Source: Dactylosporangium sp. AC04546
Lineage (GTDB): Bacteria; Actinomycetota; Actinomycetes; Mycobacteriales; Micromonosporaceae
NCBI RefSeq assembly: GCF_022095675.1
Contig: NZ_JAHYSG010000021.1
Span: forward strand, 1 to 64,000
Reading direction: 5' to 3'
DNA: 64,000 nucleotides
Part shown: positions 36,860-46,041 of the stretch, piece after piece
Layout: each line of letters starts with the position of its first letter
How positions within the stretch are numbered: the first letter of the stretch is position 1
Notes under the pieces: generated by a model
What the model saw: the letters and a program-made list of their open reading frames with translations, nothing else
What the model was told of the DNA's origin: nothing
The model's database searches: none
Made by a program: the position numbers and the translations under genes

Positions 36860-37660
36860 TCAGGTGGAGCGGTGCATGGCGCGGATGCCGACCCACAGGC
36901 CGACCAGCGCGGTCGCCGCCGCCGCCACGAAGCCCCACGCCACGTCCGGCGAACCGATCCGGCCGGCGAACAGCAGGCGCTCTGCGGTCACCATGTGCGC
37001 GAGCGGGTTGAACTCCGCCGCCGCGCGCATCCAGGCCGGTCCGGTCTCCAGCGGCAGCAGCATCCCCGACAGGATCATCAGCGGGAACAGCAGCGTCTGA
37101 TGTACCACCCAGAACATCCAGTCGGTGCGACGGACCGCGACCGCCAGGGCGTAGCTCAGCGAGCCCAGGCCGATCCCGAACAGCGTGAGCAGGACCAGGC
37201 CGAGCAGCGCGCCGGCGGGGTACAGGTCGAAGCCGAACGGCAGCATGACCAGCACGATGACGACCGCCTGCCCGGCCAGCGGGACCATCTCCTTGAGCGC
37301 CCGCCCGACCAGCAGCGACTGGCGGCTCAGCGGGGTCACCAGCATCCGCTCGTGGGCGCCGGTGAGGAACTCGCCGAGCAGGTTCGCCCCGACCGTCGAC
37401 GTGCCGAACAGGGTGGTCATCACCAGGATCGCCGGGACGAACCACTGCCACACGTCCGCGCCGAGTCCGCCCGTCTGGCCGCGCAGCGACCCGGCCAGCA
37501 GCGGGCCGAACAGCGCCAGGAACACCAGCGGCTGGATCATTCCGAAGATCAGTGAGAACGGCGAGCGGATGAGCGGCCGCAGCTCGCGGCCGGCCACGAT
37601 GCCGGCGTCGCGGACCAGCCCGCGGACGCCGCCGTTCGAAACGACGGACAGGGTGCTCAT
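36860..37660 (-). CDS. ABC-2 type permease (DrrB-like)
   Basis: A 266-residue membrane protein with six hydrophobic segments, including FGMIQPLVFLALFGPLLAGSL and LFPLMILSGMLLPLETGP, the latter marking ABC-2 exporters. The soluble loop AHERMLVTPLSRQSLLVGRA is typical of the DrrB group. It follows the ATPase gene with a 1-base overlap and together they should export a drug, lipid or peptide. Confidence 0.92.
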   Translation of the reverse strand: MSTLSVVSNGGVRGLVRDAGIVAGRELRPLIRSPFSLIFGMIQPLVFLALFGPLLAGSLRGQTGGLGADVWQWFVPAILVMTTLFGTSTVGANLLGEFLTGAHERMLVTPLSRQSLLVGRALKEMVPLAGQAVVIVLVMLPFGFDLYPAGALLGLVLLTLFGIGLGSLSYALAVAVRRTDWMFWVVHQTLLFPLMILSGMLLPLETGPAWMRAAAEFNPLAHMVTAERLLFAGRIGSPDVAWGFVAAAATALVGLWVGIRAMHRST

Positions 37661-38592
37661 CAGTTCTCCCTCAGGTTGCGGCCGGTCAGGGCGAGAAAGA
37701 CGTCGTCGAGAGTGGGCCGGCGGACTTCGGCGGTCCGCAGGTGTACCCCGGCCGCGTGCACCAGCTCCGGCAGCGCGGCGGGCCCGTCATTGACCCGGAC
37801 CTCGATACCGGCATCGGTCACCGTGAGATCCCGCGCGCCCGGCAGCGCCGAGGCCAGCGGGGCCAGGGCCCGCCCGTCGCCGGTCGCGATCAGCAGGTCG
37901 CCGGCCAGTTTCGCCTTCAGCGCGGCGGGTGTGTCGTCGGCGATGACCTCGCCGTGGTCGACGACGACGACCCGCTCGGCCATCGTGTCGGCCTCGTCCA
38001 GGTAGTGCGTCGTCAGCACGATCGTCATCCCGAACTCGGCGCGCATCCGCTGGATGTGCGTCCACAGGTTGGCCCGGTTCTGCGGGTCGAGGCCGGTCGA
38101 CGGCTCGTCGAGGAACAGCAGCGTCGGCGCGTGCACCAGGCCGATCGCCACGTCGAGTCGGCGCCGCTGGCCGCCGGACAGGTCGGTGACCTTGCGCTTG
38201 CCCAGCTCGGCCAGGTCGAGCGCGGCGAGCAGCTCGTCGGCCCGGCGGGCCGCGGTGCGCCGGTCGAGGCCGTAGATGCGGCCCTGCACCCGCAGCTCGT
38301 CGCCGACCAGCTGGGTGTGGGCGGCGCCGTTGCCCTGCCCGACGTACCCGATCCGCCGCCGCACCTCGGCGGCGGCCCGGACGACGTCGTGCCCGGCGAC
38401 CGTCGCGGTGCCGGCGGTGGGCGCGATGAGCGTGGTGAGCATGCGCATGGTGGTGGTCTTGCCCGCGCCGTTGGGGCCGAGGACGGCCACCAGCTCGCCG
38501 GGCCCGATATCGAGGTTGATCCCTCGCACGGCATGGACGGTCGTCTTCTTGTTGACCGCGAAGTCCTTCGTCAGTCCACGGGTGGTGATCAC
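37660..38592 (-). CDS. ABC transporter ATP-binding protein (DrrA-like)
   Basis: A 310-residue ATPase with Walker A GPNGAGKTT (39-47), Q loop YVGQGNG, signature LSGGQRRRL, Walker B LLFLDEPSTGLD and the DrrA C-terminal domain ending RRPTLDDVFLALTGRNL. It partners the permease. The GTG at 38592 has GAAAGGGG 7 bases upstream. A divergent WYL regulator and a palindrome at 38645 suggest local control of this exporter. Confidence 0.93.
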   Translation of the reverse strand: MITTRGLTKDFAVNKKTTVHAVRGINLDIGPGELVAVLGPNGAGKTTTMRMLTTLIAPTAGTATVAGHDVVRAAAEVRRRIGYVGQGNGAAHTQLVGDELRVQGRIYGLDRRTAARRADELLAALDLAELGKRKVTDLSGGQRRRLDVAIGLVHAPTLLFLDEPSTGLDPQNRANLWTHIQRMRAEFGMTIVLTTHYLDEADTMAERVVVVDHGEVIADDTPAALKAKLAGDLLIATGDGRALAPLASALPGARDLTVTDAGIEVRVNDGPAALPELVHAAGVHLRTAEVRRPTLDDVFLALTGRNLREN

Positions 38593-38644
38593 GGAAGCCC
38601 CTTTCAAACAACCGGGTGGCAACCACGACTCTGCCCGGGGTTCA

Positions 38645-38659
38645 GGACAGCTTCTGTCC
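38645..38659. promoter_or_regulatory. Perfect inverted repeat between the ABC exporter and the WYL regulator
   Basis: GGACAG-CTT-CTGTCC has exact 6-base arms. It lies 53 bases from the exporter start and 25 bases before the regulator start, just upstream of its predicted -10 (AATACT, 38671-38676). Probable operator of the WYL regulator. Confidence 0.6.
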
Positions 38660-38683
38660 GCATCACGCGGAATACTGAACCGC

Positions 38684-39658
38684 ATGTTGGAGACCTCGGC
38701 CCGCCTGCTCGCGCTCCTGTCCCTCCTGCAGGCGCGGCGCGACTGGCCCGGGCAGACCCTGGCGGACCGGCTGGAGGTGAGCCCGCGCACGGTACGGCGG
38801 GATGTCGACCGCCTCCGTGAGCTGGGCTATCCCGTGCTGGCCACGCGCGGCCCGGAGGGTGGGTACCGCCTCGACGCCGGCTCCGACCTGCCGCCGCTGC
38901 TCTTCGACGACGACCAGGCCGTCGCGGTGGCGGTCGCGCTGCAGACGGCGACGGTGACCGTGCAGGGCGTCGAGGAGGCGGCACTGCGCGCCCTGGCCAC
39001 CGTCCGGCAGGTGATGCCCGCCCGGCTGCGCCACCGGGTCGACGCGCTGCAGGTGACCCGGGTCGTGAAGGGGCGGCGCTGGGACGTCGACGTCGACGCG
39101 GAGGTGCTGCTGGCCGTCGGCACGGCGGTACGGGCGAGGGAGACGCTGCGATTCGACTACACCGGGCGGCGCGAGTTCCTGGAGGGGGAGCCGGAGCGGC
39201 TGCGCCCGCCGCGGCGGACCGAGCCGCACCACCTGGTGACGTGGGGCGGGCGCTGGTACCTGATCGGGTGGGATCTCGACCGCGGCGACTGGCGTACGTA
39301 CCGCGTCGACCGCATGACGCCGCGCTCGCCGAACGGGCCCCGGTTCACGCCCCGGCCGCTGCCGGCGCCGGACGTGGCGGCGTTCGTGGCCGAGCGGTTC
39401 GAGCGGCAGGACGTGCTGCCGTGCCGCGGCTCGGCGGTCCTGCACGCGCCGGCCGCCGCGGTGAACGACTGGGTGCGCGGCCAGGCGATCGTGGAGGTCG
39501 TCACCGCCGAGACCTGCCGGGTGACGGCGAGCAGCTGGTCGTGGACCGCGCTGGCGGCGTGGCTCGGCCTGTTCGACGTCGACCTCGAGATCGAGGGGCC
39601 GCAGGAGCTCAAGGCGGCCGCGACGGCGCTGGCCGCACGATTTGTCCGGGCCGCCTGA
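38684..39658 (+). CDS. HTH/WYL-domain transcriptional regulator
   Basis: A 324-residue regulator with an N-terminal DeoR/HTH_11 domain (TLADRLEVSPRTVRRDVDRL), then a WYL domain (ARETLRFDYTGRREF, WYLIGWDLDRGDWRTYRVDRM) and a C-terminal extension. WYL proteins sense nucleotides or other ligands. It is divergent from the DrrAB-type exporter and is its likely regulator. ATG 38684 lacks a ribosome-binding site; AATACT ends 7 bases before it. Confidence 0.9.
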   Translation: MLETSARLLALLSLLQARRDWPGQTLADRLEVSPRTVRRDVDRLRELGYPVLATRGPEGGYRLDAGSDLPPLLFDDDQAVAVAVALQTATVTVQGVEEAALRALATVRQVMPARLRHRVDALQVTRVVKGRRWDVDVDAEVLLAVGTAVRARETLRFDYTGRREFLEGEPERLRPPRRTEPHHLVTWGGRWYLIGWDLDRGDWRTYRVDRMTPRSPNGPRFTPRPLPAPDVAAFVAERFERQDVLPCRGSAVLHAPAAAVNDWVRGQAIVEVVTAETCRVTASSWSWTALAAWLGLFDVDLEIEGPQELKAAATALAARFVRAA

Positions 39659-39677
39659 GGCTGGACAGACGCGGTGA

Positions 39678-39716
39678 AGCCGGCCGGTAGACCTCCCTCA
39701 AAGCCACCGGCCGGCT
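39678..39716. terminator. Bidirectional hairpin between convergent genes
   Basis: AGCCGGCCGGT (39678-39688) and ACCGGCCGGCT (39706-39716) pair perfectly over 11 bases with a 17-base loop, between the WYL regulator and the FMN reductase ends. Confidence 0.75.
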
Positions 39717-39733
39717 GGCTACCACCTCGCGCG

Positions 39734-40294
39734 CTACCCCTTGCGCACCGCCTCCAGGGCCTTGCCCCAGGTCACCACCTGGTCCAGGACGGTGTTCAGG
39801 GTGCCTTCGTGCTGCGGGCCCGGCTTGAACACGGTCCAGTTCTCGAAGTCGGTGAACAGCGACAGCGCCACCTGCGCGCGCACGTCGGCGACCTGGAGCT
39901 CACCCATGATCAGGCGCAGGTGCTCGACCGCCCGGGTACCGCCGGCGCTGCCGTAGCTGACGAAGCCGGCCGCCTTGTTGTTCCACTCCCCGTACAGGAA
40001 GTCGATCGCGTTCTTCAGCGCGCCACTCGTCGAGTGGTTGTACTCCGGCGTCACGAACACGAACGCGTCGAACGAGGCGATCTTCGCCGCCCACTGCTTG
40101 GTGTGCTCGTTGGCGTACTGCCCCATGGCCGGCGGCATTGCCTCGTCCAGGTGCGGCAGGTTGTAGTCGAGCAGGTCGACGAGCTCGAACTCGGCATCCG
40201 TGCGCCGCGAGGCGAGGTCGTAGACCCACTTCGCCACCGACTCGCCGGCGCGCCCGGGGCGCGTGCTGCCGAGGATGATTCCGACCTTGGTCAT
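39734..40294 (-). CDS. NADPH-dependent FMN reductase
   Basis: A 186-residue flavodoxin-fold protein. Typical motifs are ILGSTRPGRAGESVAKWV (FMN phosphate loop), FVTPEYNHSTSGALKNAID and FVSYGSAGGTRAVEHLR. Such enzymes reduce FMN, quinones or azo compounds. The ATG at 40294 has GGGAAGG about 10 bases upstream. It is divergent from a MarR gene across a region with two identical palindromes, so it is probably induced by redox or aromatic stress. Confidence 0.92.
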   Translation of the reverse strand: MTKVGIILGSTRPGRAGESVAKWVYDLASRRTDAEFELVDLLDYNLPHLDEAMPPAMGQYANEHTKQWAAKIASFDAFVFVTPEYNHSTSGALKNAIDFLYGEWNNKAAGFVSYGSAGGTRAVEHLRLIMGELQVADVRAQVALSLFTDFENWTVFKPGPQHEGTLNTVLDQVVTWGKALEAVRKG

Positions 40295-40336
40295 GTCCGT
40301 CGTGCCTTCCCTGATCAAAACCGCACGTCACCGGTT

Positions 40337-40388
40337 GGGTGATGTGTCACCGACACAGTAGCTCGCAACAAGGGTGATGTGTCACCGA
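40337..40388. promoter_or_regulatory. Twin MarR operators between the FMN reductase and MarR genes
   Basis: The 17-base sequence GGGTGATGTGTCACCGA occurs twice without change (40337-40353 and 40372-40388), 35 bases apart. Each copy holds the palindrome GGTGA-N4-TCACC. A minus-strand TACTGT (40355-40360) lies between them and may be the reductase -10; the second copy ends 6 bases before the MarR -10. Confidence 0.8.
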
Positions 40389-40394
40389 TTCCCG

Positions 40395-40400
40395 TACCCT
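40395..40400 (+). promoter_or_regulatory. Predicted -10 box of a leaderless MarR-gene promoter
   Basis: TACCCT ends 7 bases before the GTG at 40408 and lies next to the second operator copy. Confidence 0.5.
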
Positions 40401-40407
40401 TGATGCT

Positions 40408-40929
40408 GTGACGACCGACCCAACCCCGGAGCCGAACTGGTTGAACGAGCGCGAGCAGCGGGCCTGGCGCGGCTGGATCGCGCTGCAGGCCGAGATCAAC
40501 CGGCGCCTGGCCCGGCAGCTGCAGCGGGAGACCGGGCTCACCGGCGCGGAGTACGCGGTACTGGTGAGCCTCTCGGAGGCGCCCGGCGGGCGGATGCGGG
40601 TCTTCCAGCTGCGTGAGGCGGCCGACTGGGAGAAGACCCGGCTGACCCACCAGATCACCCGGATGGTGCAACGCGGCCTGGTCGCGCGCGAGCCGTGCAC
40701 CGAGGACCCCCGCGGCGCGTTCGTGGTGCTGACCGACGCCGGCTGGGAGGCGATCACCCAGGCGGCTCCGCGGCACGTGGCCCACGTGCGGCACTGGTTC
40801 TACGACGCGCTGAGCGACGAGCAGGTCGACGCCCTGCTCGACCTCTCACGCACGGTGCTGGCCCGGCTGCCGGAGGCCGACCGGACGATGGGTGAGCCCT
40901 GCACGGCGGAGGTCGGCGGCCTCCCGTAG
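40408..40929 (+). CDS. MarR-family transcriptional regulator
   Basis: A 173-residue winged-helix regulator: helices LTGAEYAVLVSLSEAPGG and LREAADWEKTRLTHQITRM, then the wing LVAREPCTEDPRGAFVVLT. It starts with GTG from a leaderless promoter and its start region is covered by the twin operators, so autorepression and control of the divergent FMN reductase are likely. Confidence 0.92.
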   Translation: MTTDPTPEPNWLNEREQRAWRGWIALQAEINRRLARQLQRETGLTGAEYAVLVSLSEAPGGRMRVFQLREAADWEKTRLTHQITRMVQRGLVAREPCTEDPRGAFVVLTDAGWEAITQAAPRHVAHVRHWFYDALSDEQVDALLDLSRTVLARLPEADRTMGEPCTAEVGGLP

Positions 40930-41004
40930 GACGGCGTCACCGGCGGGTCAAGTACTGTCGAACCGGAGTTCCTGCGGTCGTCATTCGGGGTGAGGAGAAC
41001 GGGC

Positions 41005-41676
41005 GTGCGCGACGAGAGCCGGCAACTGGTGGTTGCCGTCGACGGGCCCTCCGGCTCCGGCAAGTCCACGATCTCCCGCCGGGTGGCGCAGGCCCTCGAC
41101 GCCCGGTACCTGGACACGGGCGCGATGTACCGCGCGGTGACCTTCGCGGTGCTGCGCGACAACGTCGACCTGCACGACCCCGACAAGATCACGGCCGTGG
41201 CCGAGACCGTGGTGCTGGAGATCGGCACCGACCCCGCCGACCCCTACATCAAGGTCGACGGCGCCGGGGTCGACCGGGAGATCCGCGGGCCCGAGGTCAC
41301 GCAGGCCGTCTCGGCCGTCTCGGCGGTGCCGGCGGTCCGTTCGCTCCTGGTCGCCCAGCAGCGGGCCATCATCGCGACCGCGCCGCGGATCGTGGTCGAG
41401 GGCCGCGACATCGGCACGGTGGTCGCCCCCGAGGCCGATCTCAAGGTGTACCTCACCGCGTCCGCCGACGAGCGGGCCCGCCGCCGCAGCAGCGAGAACG
41501 CGGCCAGTCAGGCGGCGACTGCGGCCGACCTCGCGCGGCGTGACAAACTGGACTCGACGCGCGCCGCGGACCCCCTCCGCCAGGCCGACGACGCCGTCGT
41601 GCTCGACACCACCGCACTCGGCATCGACGAGGTGGTCGAGCGCCTCCAGCGGATGCTGGAGACGGTGACGGCGTAG
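41005..41676 (+). CDS. cmk: Cytidylate kinase
   Basis: A 223-residue kinase phosphorylating CMP/dCMP. P-loop [10 protein letters not shown] (about 13-22), [14 protein letters not shown], and [20 protein letters not shown] are the family motifs. The GTG at 41005 lies behind GAGGAGA; a GTG at 40990 is upstream of that site and unlikely. It precedes der by 26 bases, the usual actinobacterial order. Confidence 0.96.
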   Translation: MRDESRQLVVAVDGPSGSGKSTISRRVAQALDARYLDTGAMYRAVTFAVLRDNVDLHDPDKITAVAETVVLEIGTDPADPYIKVDGAGVDREIRGPEVTQAVSAVSAVPAVRSLLVAQQRAIIATAPRIVVEGRDIGTVVAPEADLKVYLTASADERARRRSSENAASQAATAADLARRDKLDSTRAADPLRQADDAVVLDTTALGIDEVVERLQRMLETVTA

Positions 41677-41702
41677 AGCCACCTGACGATAGGGACCCCC
41701 GC

Positions 41703-43076
41703 GTGAGCACTGAGGCCGACCTCGACATGACCGAGGATGGCGACATCGAGCTGAGCCTGCCGATCGTCGCCGTCGTCGGCCGGCCCAACGTGGGCAAGTC
41801 GACGCTCGTCAACCGGATCCTGGGCCGTCGGCAGGCGGTCGTCGAGGACGTCGCCGGCGTGACCCGTGACCGGGTCGCCTACGACGCCGAGTGGACCGGC
41901 CGGCACTTCACGGTGGTCGACACCGGCGGCTGGCTGCCCGACGCCAAGGAGCGGGCGAAGGCGATCGCGACCCAGGCCGAGATCGCCGCGCAGACCGCCG
42001 ACGTCGTGCTGTTCGTGGTCGACGCCACCATCCCGCCGACCTCCGACGACGAGGCCGCGGTGCGGATGCTGCGCCGCAGCGGCAGGCCGGTGATCCTGGT
42101 CGCCAACAAGGTCGACAACGCCCGCATCGAGGGTGAGACCGCCAGCCTGTGGGGCCTCGGCCTCGGCGAGCCGTTCCCGGTCTCGGCCCTGCACGGCCGG
42201 GGCGCCGGTGACCTGCTCGACAAGATCCTGGAGGCGCTGCCCGAGGCCCGGCCGGTCGATCCGCCCGAGGACGGGCCGCGCCGCATCGCGCTCGTCGGCC
42301 GCCCCAACGTCGGCAAGTCCAGCCTGCTGAACAAGCTGGCCAAGGAGGAGCGGGCGGTCGTCGACTCGGTGGCCGGCACCACCGTCGACCCGGTGGACAG
42401 CCTCGTCGACTTCGGCGGCGAGACCTGGCACCTCGTGGACACCGCCGGCCTGCGCAAGCGGGTGTCACACGCGAGCGGTACGGAGTACTACGCCTCCCTG
42501 CGGACCAACGCCGCGATCGAGGCCGCCGAGGTGGCCATCGTCCTGCTCGACGCGAGCGAGCCCATCTCGGAGCAGGACCAGCGCATCCTCACGATGGTGA
42601 TCGAGTCCGGGCGGGCACTGGTCATCGCGTTCAACAAGTGGGACCTCGTCGACGACGACCGGCGGTACCAACTGGGGAAAGAGATCGAACGGGAACTCCG
42701 CCGCGTGCCGTGGGCCGTGCGGGTGAACGTGTCGGCGCTCACCGGCCGGGCCGTCGACAAGCTCGCCCCGGCGCTGCGCACCGCCCTGGCCAACTGGGAG
42801 CGGCGGGTGCCCACCGGCCAGCTCAACCAGTGGCTCACCGCGCTCGTCCAGGCGACGCCGCACCCGGTCCGCGGGGGCCGTGCCCCACGGGTGCTCTTCG
42901 CCACCCAGGCCGGCGTCTCGCCGCCCAAGTTCGTGCTGTTCACCACCGGGGCGCTCGACCCGGGCTATGTCCGGTTCGTCGAGCGCAAGCTCCGTGAGGA
43001 GTTCGAGTTCACCGGCACGCCGATCCACATCACGGTCAAGCCGCGGAAGAAGAACGGCGTGCGGGGCCGGAAGTAG
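41703..43076 (+). CDS. der: Ribosome-assembly GTPase Der (EngA)
   Basis: A 457-residue protein with two GTPase domains in tandem, each with GRPNVGKS (starting near residues 26 and 199), a DTGG/DTAG switch and NKVD/NKWD specificity motif, then a KH-like domain ending [13 protein letters not shown]. It matures the 50S subunit. The GTG start gives a short acidic N-terminus. Its 3' end overlaps a possible small minus-strand gene by 41 bases. Confidence 0.96.
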   Translation: MSTEADLDMTEDGDIELSLPIVAVVGRPNVGKSTLVNRILGRRQAVVEDVAGVTRDRVAYDAEWTGRHFTVVDTGGWLPDAKERAKAIATQAEIAAQTADVVLFVVDATIPPTSDDEAAVRMLRRSGRPVILVANKVDNARIEGETASLWGLGLGEPFPVSALHGRGAGDLLDKILEALPEARPVDPPEDGPRRIALVGRPNVGKSSLLNKLAKEERAVVDSVAGTTVDPVDSLVDFGGETWHLVDTAGLRKRVSHASGTEYYASLRTNAAIEAAEVAIVLLDASEPISEQDQRILTMVIESGRALVIAFNKWDLVDDDRRYQLGKEIERELRRVPWAVRVNVSALTGRAVDKLAPALRTALANWERRVPTGQLNQWLTALVQATPHPVRGGRAPRVLFATQAGVSPPKFVLFTTGALDPGYVRFVERKLREEFEFTGTPIHITVKPRKKNGVRGRK

Positions 43077-43179
43077 CCTCGTCCTGCTCGTCCGCCGGCC
43101 GCTCCCGCCGCGGCCTGGGCAGGAGCGACTCGGCGGCCGTCGCCAGCACCACCAGCACCACGAACACCGTGAGCCCCAC
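43036..43179 (-). CDS. Possible small membrane protein, 47 aa
   Basis: A GTG at 43179 follows GGAGGGAG closely and opens a 47-codon frame: a hydrophobic segment [19 protein letters not shown], then a basic/acidic tail ([15 protein letters not shown]). It begins 14 bases after the stop of the larger membrane protein gene upstream, so it could be a small operon partner. It overlaps der by 41 bases. No homology is known to me; the strong ribosome-binding site and topology are the only support. Confidence 0.4.
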   Translation of the reverse strand: MGLTVFVVLVVLATAAESLLPRPRRERPADEQDEATSGPARRSSSAA

Positions 43180-43193
43180 GCGGTCTCCCTCCG

Positions 43194-43910
43194 TCAGGGC
43201 TGACTTCGGCCCGCCACCGCCATTGCTGAGCGCTTCGGCGCCAGCAGTACCCGCAGCTCGAGGCCCTTCATCAGCCAGGAGGCGCCGAAGCTCAGCACGG
43301 CGAGGGTCTCGCCGACGATGAGCGAGTACGCCACGAGCCAGCCGGTCACCTGGGACAGCGCGATGAACGCGATCGCGGCGGCGATGCCGGCCGTGCACGT
43401 CCAGTGGAACCGGCGCCAGAACCGCGGCGGCAGCGCGTCCGGCCGGTCGTCCTTGCGGCCCTCGCGGATCCCGAAGTACAGGCTCATCACCCCGAGCGCC
43501 ACGATGAACACGGCCGCCGACGTGTAGTGGACCGTGGCGACGGTCCGCTCGCCGAGTTCGCGCTGCAATGGGGTGAGCTCGACCGTGCCGCCGCCGGGGC
43601 GGTTCGTCGGGAACAGCGCCACGCCGAGCGCCGCGACGCCGGCCACGCCGCTGAGCACGTTGTCGAGGTTGTGCTCGAAGACCTTGTACGTGACCAGGAA
43701 CAGGCCCGTCACGCACAGGCTGCCGACGAAGACGTCGTGCATGCCGGAGTAGTAGTACGCGCTGAGGCTCCCCTTCGCCAGCAGGGTGCCGTGCTCGAGC
43801 GCCCAGTCGCCGAGCACCAGCCCGAACGGCAGGGCCACGCCGACGAGGCCGATGACGGCCCGCATCAGCAGGTACGAACGCAGGTACAGCAGGTTGTCGT
43901 CCATGCTCAT
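43194..43910 (-). CDS. Polytopic membrane protein, function unknown
   Basis: A 238-residue protein with about seven membrane segments (ALPFGLVLGDWAL, VFVGSLCVTGLFLVTYKVFE, VLSGVAGVAALGVALFPTN, AVFIVALGVMSLYFGI and others). The spacing resembles DUF998-like proteins, but I cannot name the family. ATG 43910 (an ATG at 43904 is also possible). It may be cotranscribed with the small downstream frame. Confidence 0.75.
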   Translation of the reverse strand: MSMDDNLLYLRSYLLMRAVIGLVGVALPFGLVLGDWALEHGTLLAKGSLSAYYYSGMHDVFVGSLCVTGLFLVTYKVFEHNLDNVLSGVAGVAALGVALFPTNRPGGGTVELTPLQRELGERTVATVHYTSAAVFIVALGVMSLYFGIREGRKDDRPDALPPRFWRRFHWTCTAGIAAAIAFIALSQVTGWLVAYSLIVGETLAVLSFGASWLMKGLELRVLLAPKRSAMAVAGRSQP

Positions 43911-44046
43911 AGGAACGCTCTGTGACCGGGCTGATACGGGTCGCCTTCCCGACGGTTTCGCCGTCGGAGCGTGCCTCGTGAGTTGTCAGACCCGTCGGGT
44001 AGGTTCGACGCGGAACAGGAAGTCCCTCCAGCAAAGGGGAGTAGCG

Positions 44047-45624
44047 GTGCTGCGCATCACCGGGACCGGCCACGCGAGCATGCGGATCGACACCGCCGCC
44101 GGCAGCATCCTGTGCGATCCGTGGGTCAACCCGGCCTATTTCGCGTCGTGGTTCCCGTTCCCGGACAACTCGCTGCTCGACTGGGAGACGCTCGGCGACG
44201 TCGACTACCTCTACGTCTCACACCTGCACCGCGACCACTTCGACGCCGCGCACCTCAAGCGGTTCGTGTCGAAGAAGGCGACCGTGCTCCTGCCGGAGTA
44301 CCCGACGTCGGAACTGCGCGACGAGCTGGAGGAGCTCGGCTTCAAGCACTTCCTGGAGACCAAGACCAACGAGGTCCACGAGCTCGACGGCGGGCTCAAG
44401 ATCCTCGTGCAGGCGCTGACGTCCCCGACCGACGGCCCGATCGGCGACTCGTCGCTCTGGGTCGAGTATGACGGGGTCCGCCTGCTCAACCAGAACGACG
44501 CCCGCCCCACCGACCTCGGCTTCTTCACCGAGCTCGGCCACGTGCACGCGCACATGCTGCAGTTCTCCGGCGCGATCTGGTATCCGATGGTCTACGAGCT
44601 GCCCGAGTCGGCCAAGCGCGCCTTCGGCAAGCAGAAGCGCGACCGGCAGTTCGACCGCACCTGGCGGTACATCGACGACCTCAAGGCCTCGCACGTGTTC
44701 CCGATCGCCGGGCCGCCGTGCTTCCTCGACGACGAGCTGTGGCAGTTCAACGACATCTTCGGCGACGAGGGCAACATCTTCCCCGACCAGTCGGTGTTCC
44801 TGCAGGAGTATGCGAAGGTCGGCGGCACCAACGGCGTCGTGCTGCTGCCCGGGTCGGTCGCCGAGCTGACCGCCGACGACTGCGTCACCACGCACCCGGT
44901 GCCCGTCGACGAGTTCTTCGCCAACAAGGTCGCGCACCTGGAGGACATGCGGGAGCGCAAGAAGGCGATCATCGCGCACGAGAAGACCACCTGGCGCCAC
45001 CCCGAGATCGACGTGCTCAAGGAGCTGCAGCGGCGCGTCGAGCCGCTCCTCGACGAGTCGGTGTATCTCGCGACGGGCGTCGGCGGCCCGGTCCGCTTCG
45101 ACCTGGTCGGCTACGACGGCGAGTCGGTGGAGTCGATCGTCATCGACTTCCCGGGCAAGCAGGTGCGCCACTACGCCGACGAGAAGGTGCGCTACCGGTT
45201 CCGCACCGAGCGGGCTCTCGTCGAGCACCTGCTCTTCACCGGCGAGGTCGACTGGGCCAACTCGCTGTTCCTGTCCTGCCGGTTCTCGGCGGCGCGCATC
45301 GGGCAGTACAACGAGTTCGTCTACGCGTTCTTCAAGTGCCTGTCGGAGGAGCGCCTGCAGTATGCCGAGGGCTGGTACGACGAGCACCAGCGCACCTCGG
45401 ACGCGGAGGACGTCCGCCTCGGCGACTGGAACGTGCAGCGGCGCTGCCCGCACCTGAAGGCCGACCTGACCCGCTTCGGCATCGTGGACAACGACGTGCT
45501 GACCTGCCAGCTGCACGGGTGGCGGTTCGACCTCAACTCGGGCAAGTGCCTGACGAGCGTCGGCCACCAGATCCGCGCGAGCAAGGCCGACCAGCCGGCG
45601 GCCGCCCAGCCGTCCGAGTCCTAG
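44047..45624 (+). CDS. Metallo-beta-lactamase-fold protein fused to a Rieske domain
   Basis: A 525-residue protein. Residues 1-260 are an MBL-fold domain starting LRITGTGHASMRIDT, with the metal motif HLHRDHFD and acidic/His residues after it. The C-terminal 70 residues are a Rieske-type [2Fe-2S] domain: RRCPHLKADL and CQLHGWRFDLNSGKC give the C-x-H and C-x2-H ligands. The layout resembles CMP-N-acetylneuraminate hydroxylase-like proteins; substrate unknown. GTG 44047 follows AAAGGGGAG, and TAGGTT near 43997 is a possible -10. Confidence 0.85.
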   Translation: MLRITGTGHASMRIDTAAGSILCDPWVNPAYFASWFPFPDNSLLDWETLGDVDYLYVSHLHRDHFDAAHLKRFVSKKATVLLPEYPTSELRDELEELGFKHFLETKTNEVHELDGGLKILVQALTSPTDGPIGDSSLWVEYDGVRLLNQNDARPTDLGFFTELGHVHAHMLQFSGAIWYPMVYELPESAKRAFGKQKRDRQFDRTWRYIDDLKASHVFPIAGPPCFLDDELWQFNDIFGDEGNIFPDQSVFLQEYAKVGGTNGVVLLPGSVAELTADDCVTTHPVPVDEFFANKVAHLEDMRERKKAIIAHEKTTWRHPEIDVLKELQRRVEPLLDESVYLATGVGGPVRFDLVGYDGESVESIVIDFPGKQVRHYADEKVRYRFRTERALVEHLLFTGEVDWANSLFLSCRFSAARIGQYNEFVYAFFKCLSEERLQYAEGWYDEHQRTSDAEDVRLGDWNVQRRCPHLKADLTRFGIVDNDVLTCQLHGWRFDLNSGKCLTSVGHQIRASKADQPAAAQPSES

Positions 45625-45666
45625 GACGTTTTCCAGGACGGGCCGAGGACTGGCCGAGGACGGGGT

Positions 45667-46017
45667 CTAGCGCGGGTTGCGGGCCAGGAACTCGGTCCAG
45701 ACCTTCTTCGGCACGCACATCATCCAGGCGTCCTCGACCAGCTCCCGCATGCGATCGCCGTCGAGCGCCTCCATGCGGGCGCAGATCCAGTTGAACCGCA
45801 GGTCGCTGTCGTCGGGCATGAGGAACACGTCGGGCTCGGCGGCTACGCGGGCGGCGCGCTCCTCCTTCGGGTAGCCGAACCCGATGACGGTCTCGTCGCG
45901 TGACATCGCGGCGAAGACGATCTGCCCGACGCGCCACTTCACGCGGTCGCGGACGAGCACCTCGTACGCCCGCGGCAGTCGCCGCGCGACCGCCCGCACC
46001 TCGTCGACGCTCACCAT
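45667..46017 (-). CDS. YjbR/MmcQ-family protein
   Basis: A 116-residue protein with the double-wing CyaY-like YjbR fold: VDEVRAVARRLPRAYEVLV, then MSRDETVIGFGYPKEER, FNWICARMEAL and the end WMMCVPKKVWTEFL. The molecular function of the family is unknown, with DNA binding proposed. ATG 46017 has GGGGAGG upstream. Confidence 0.88.
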   Translation of the reverse strand: MVSVDEVRAVARRLPRAYEVLVRDRVKWRVGQIVFAAMSRDETVIGFGYPKEERAARVAAEPDVFLMPDDSDLRFNWICARMEALDGDRMRELVEDAWMMCVPKKVWTEFLARNPR

Positions 46018-46041
46018 TCCGGCCTCCCCGCTTCTGCACTG

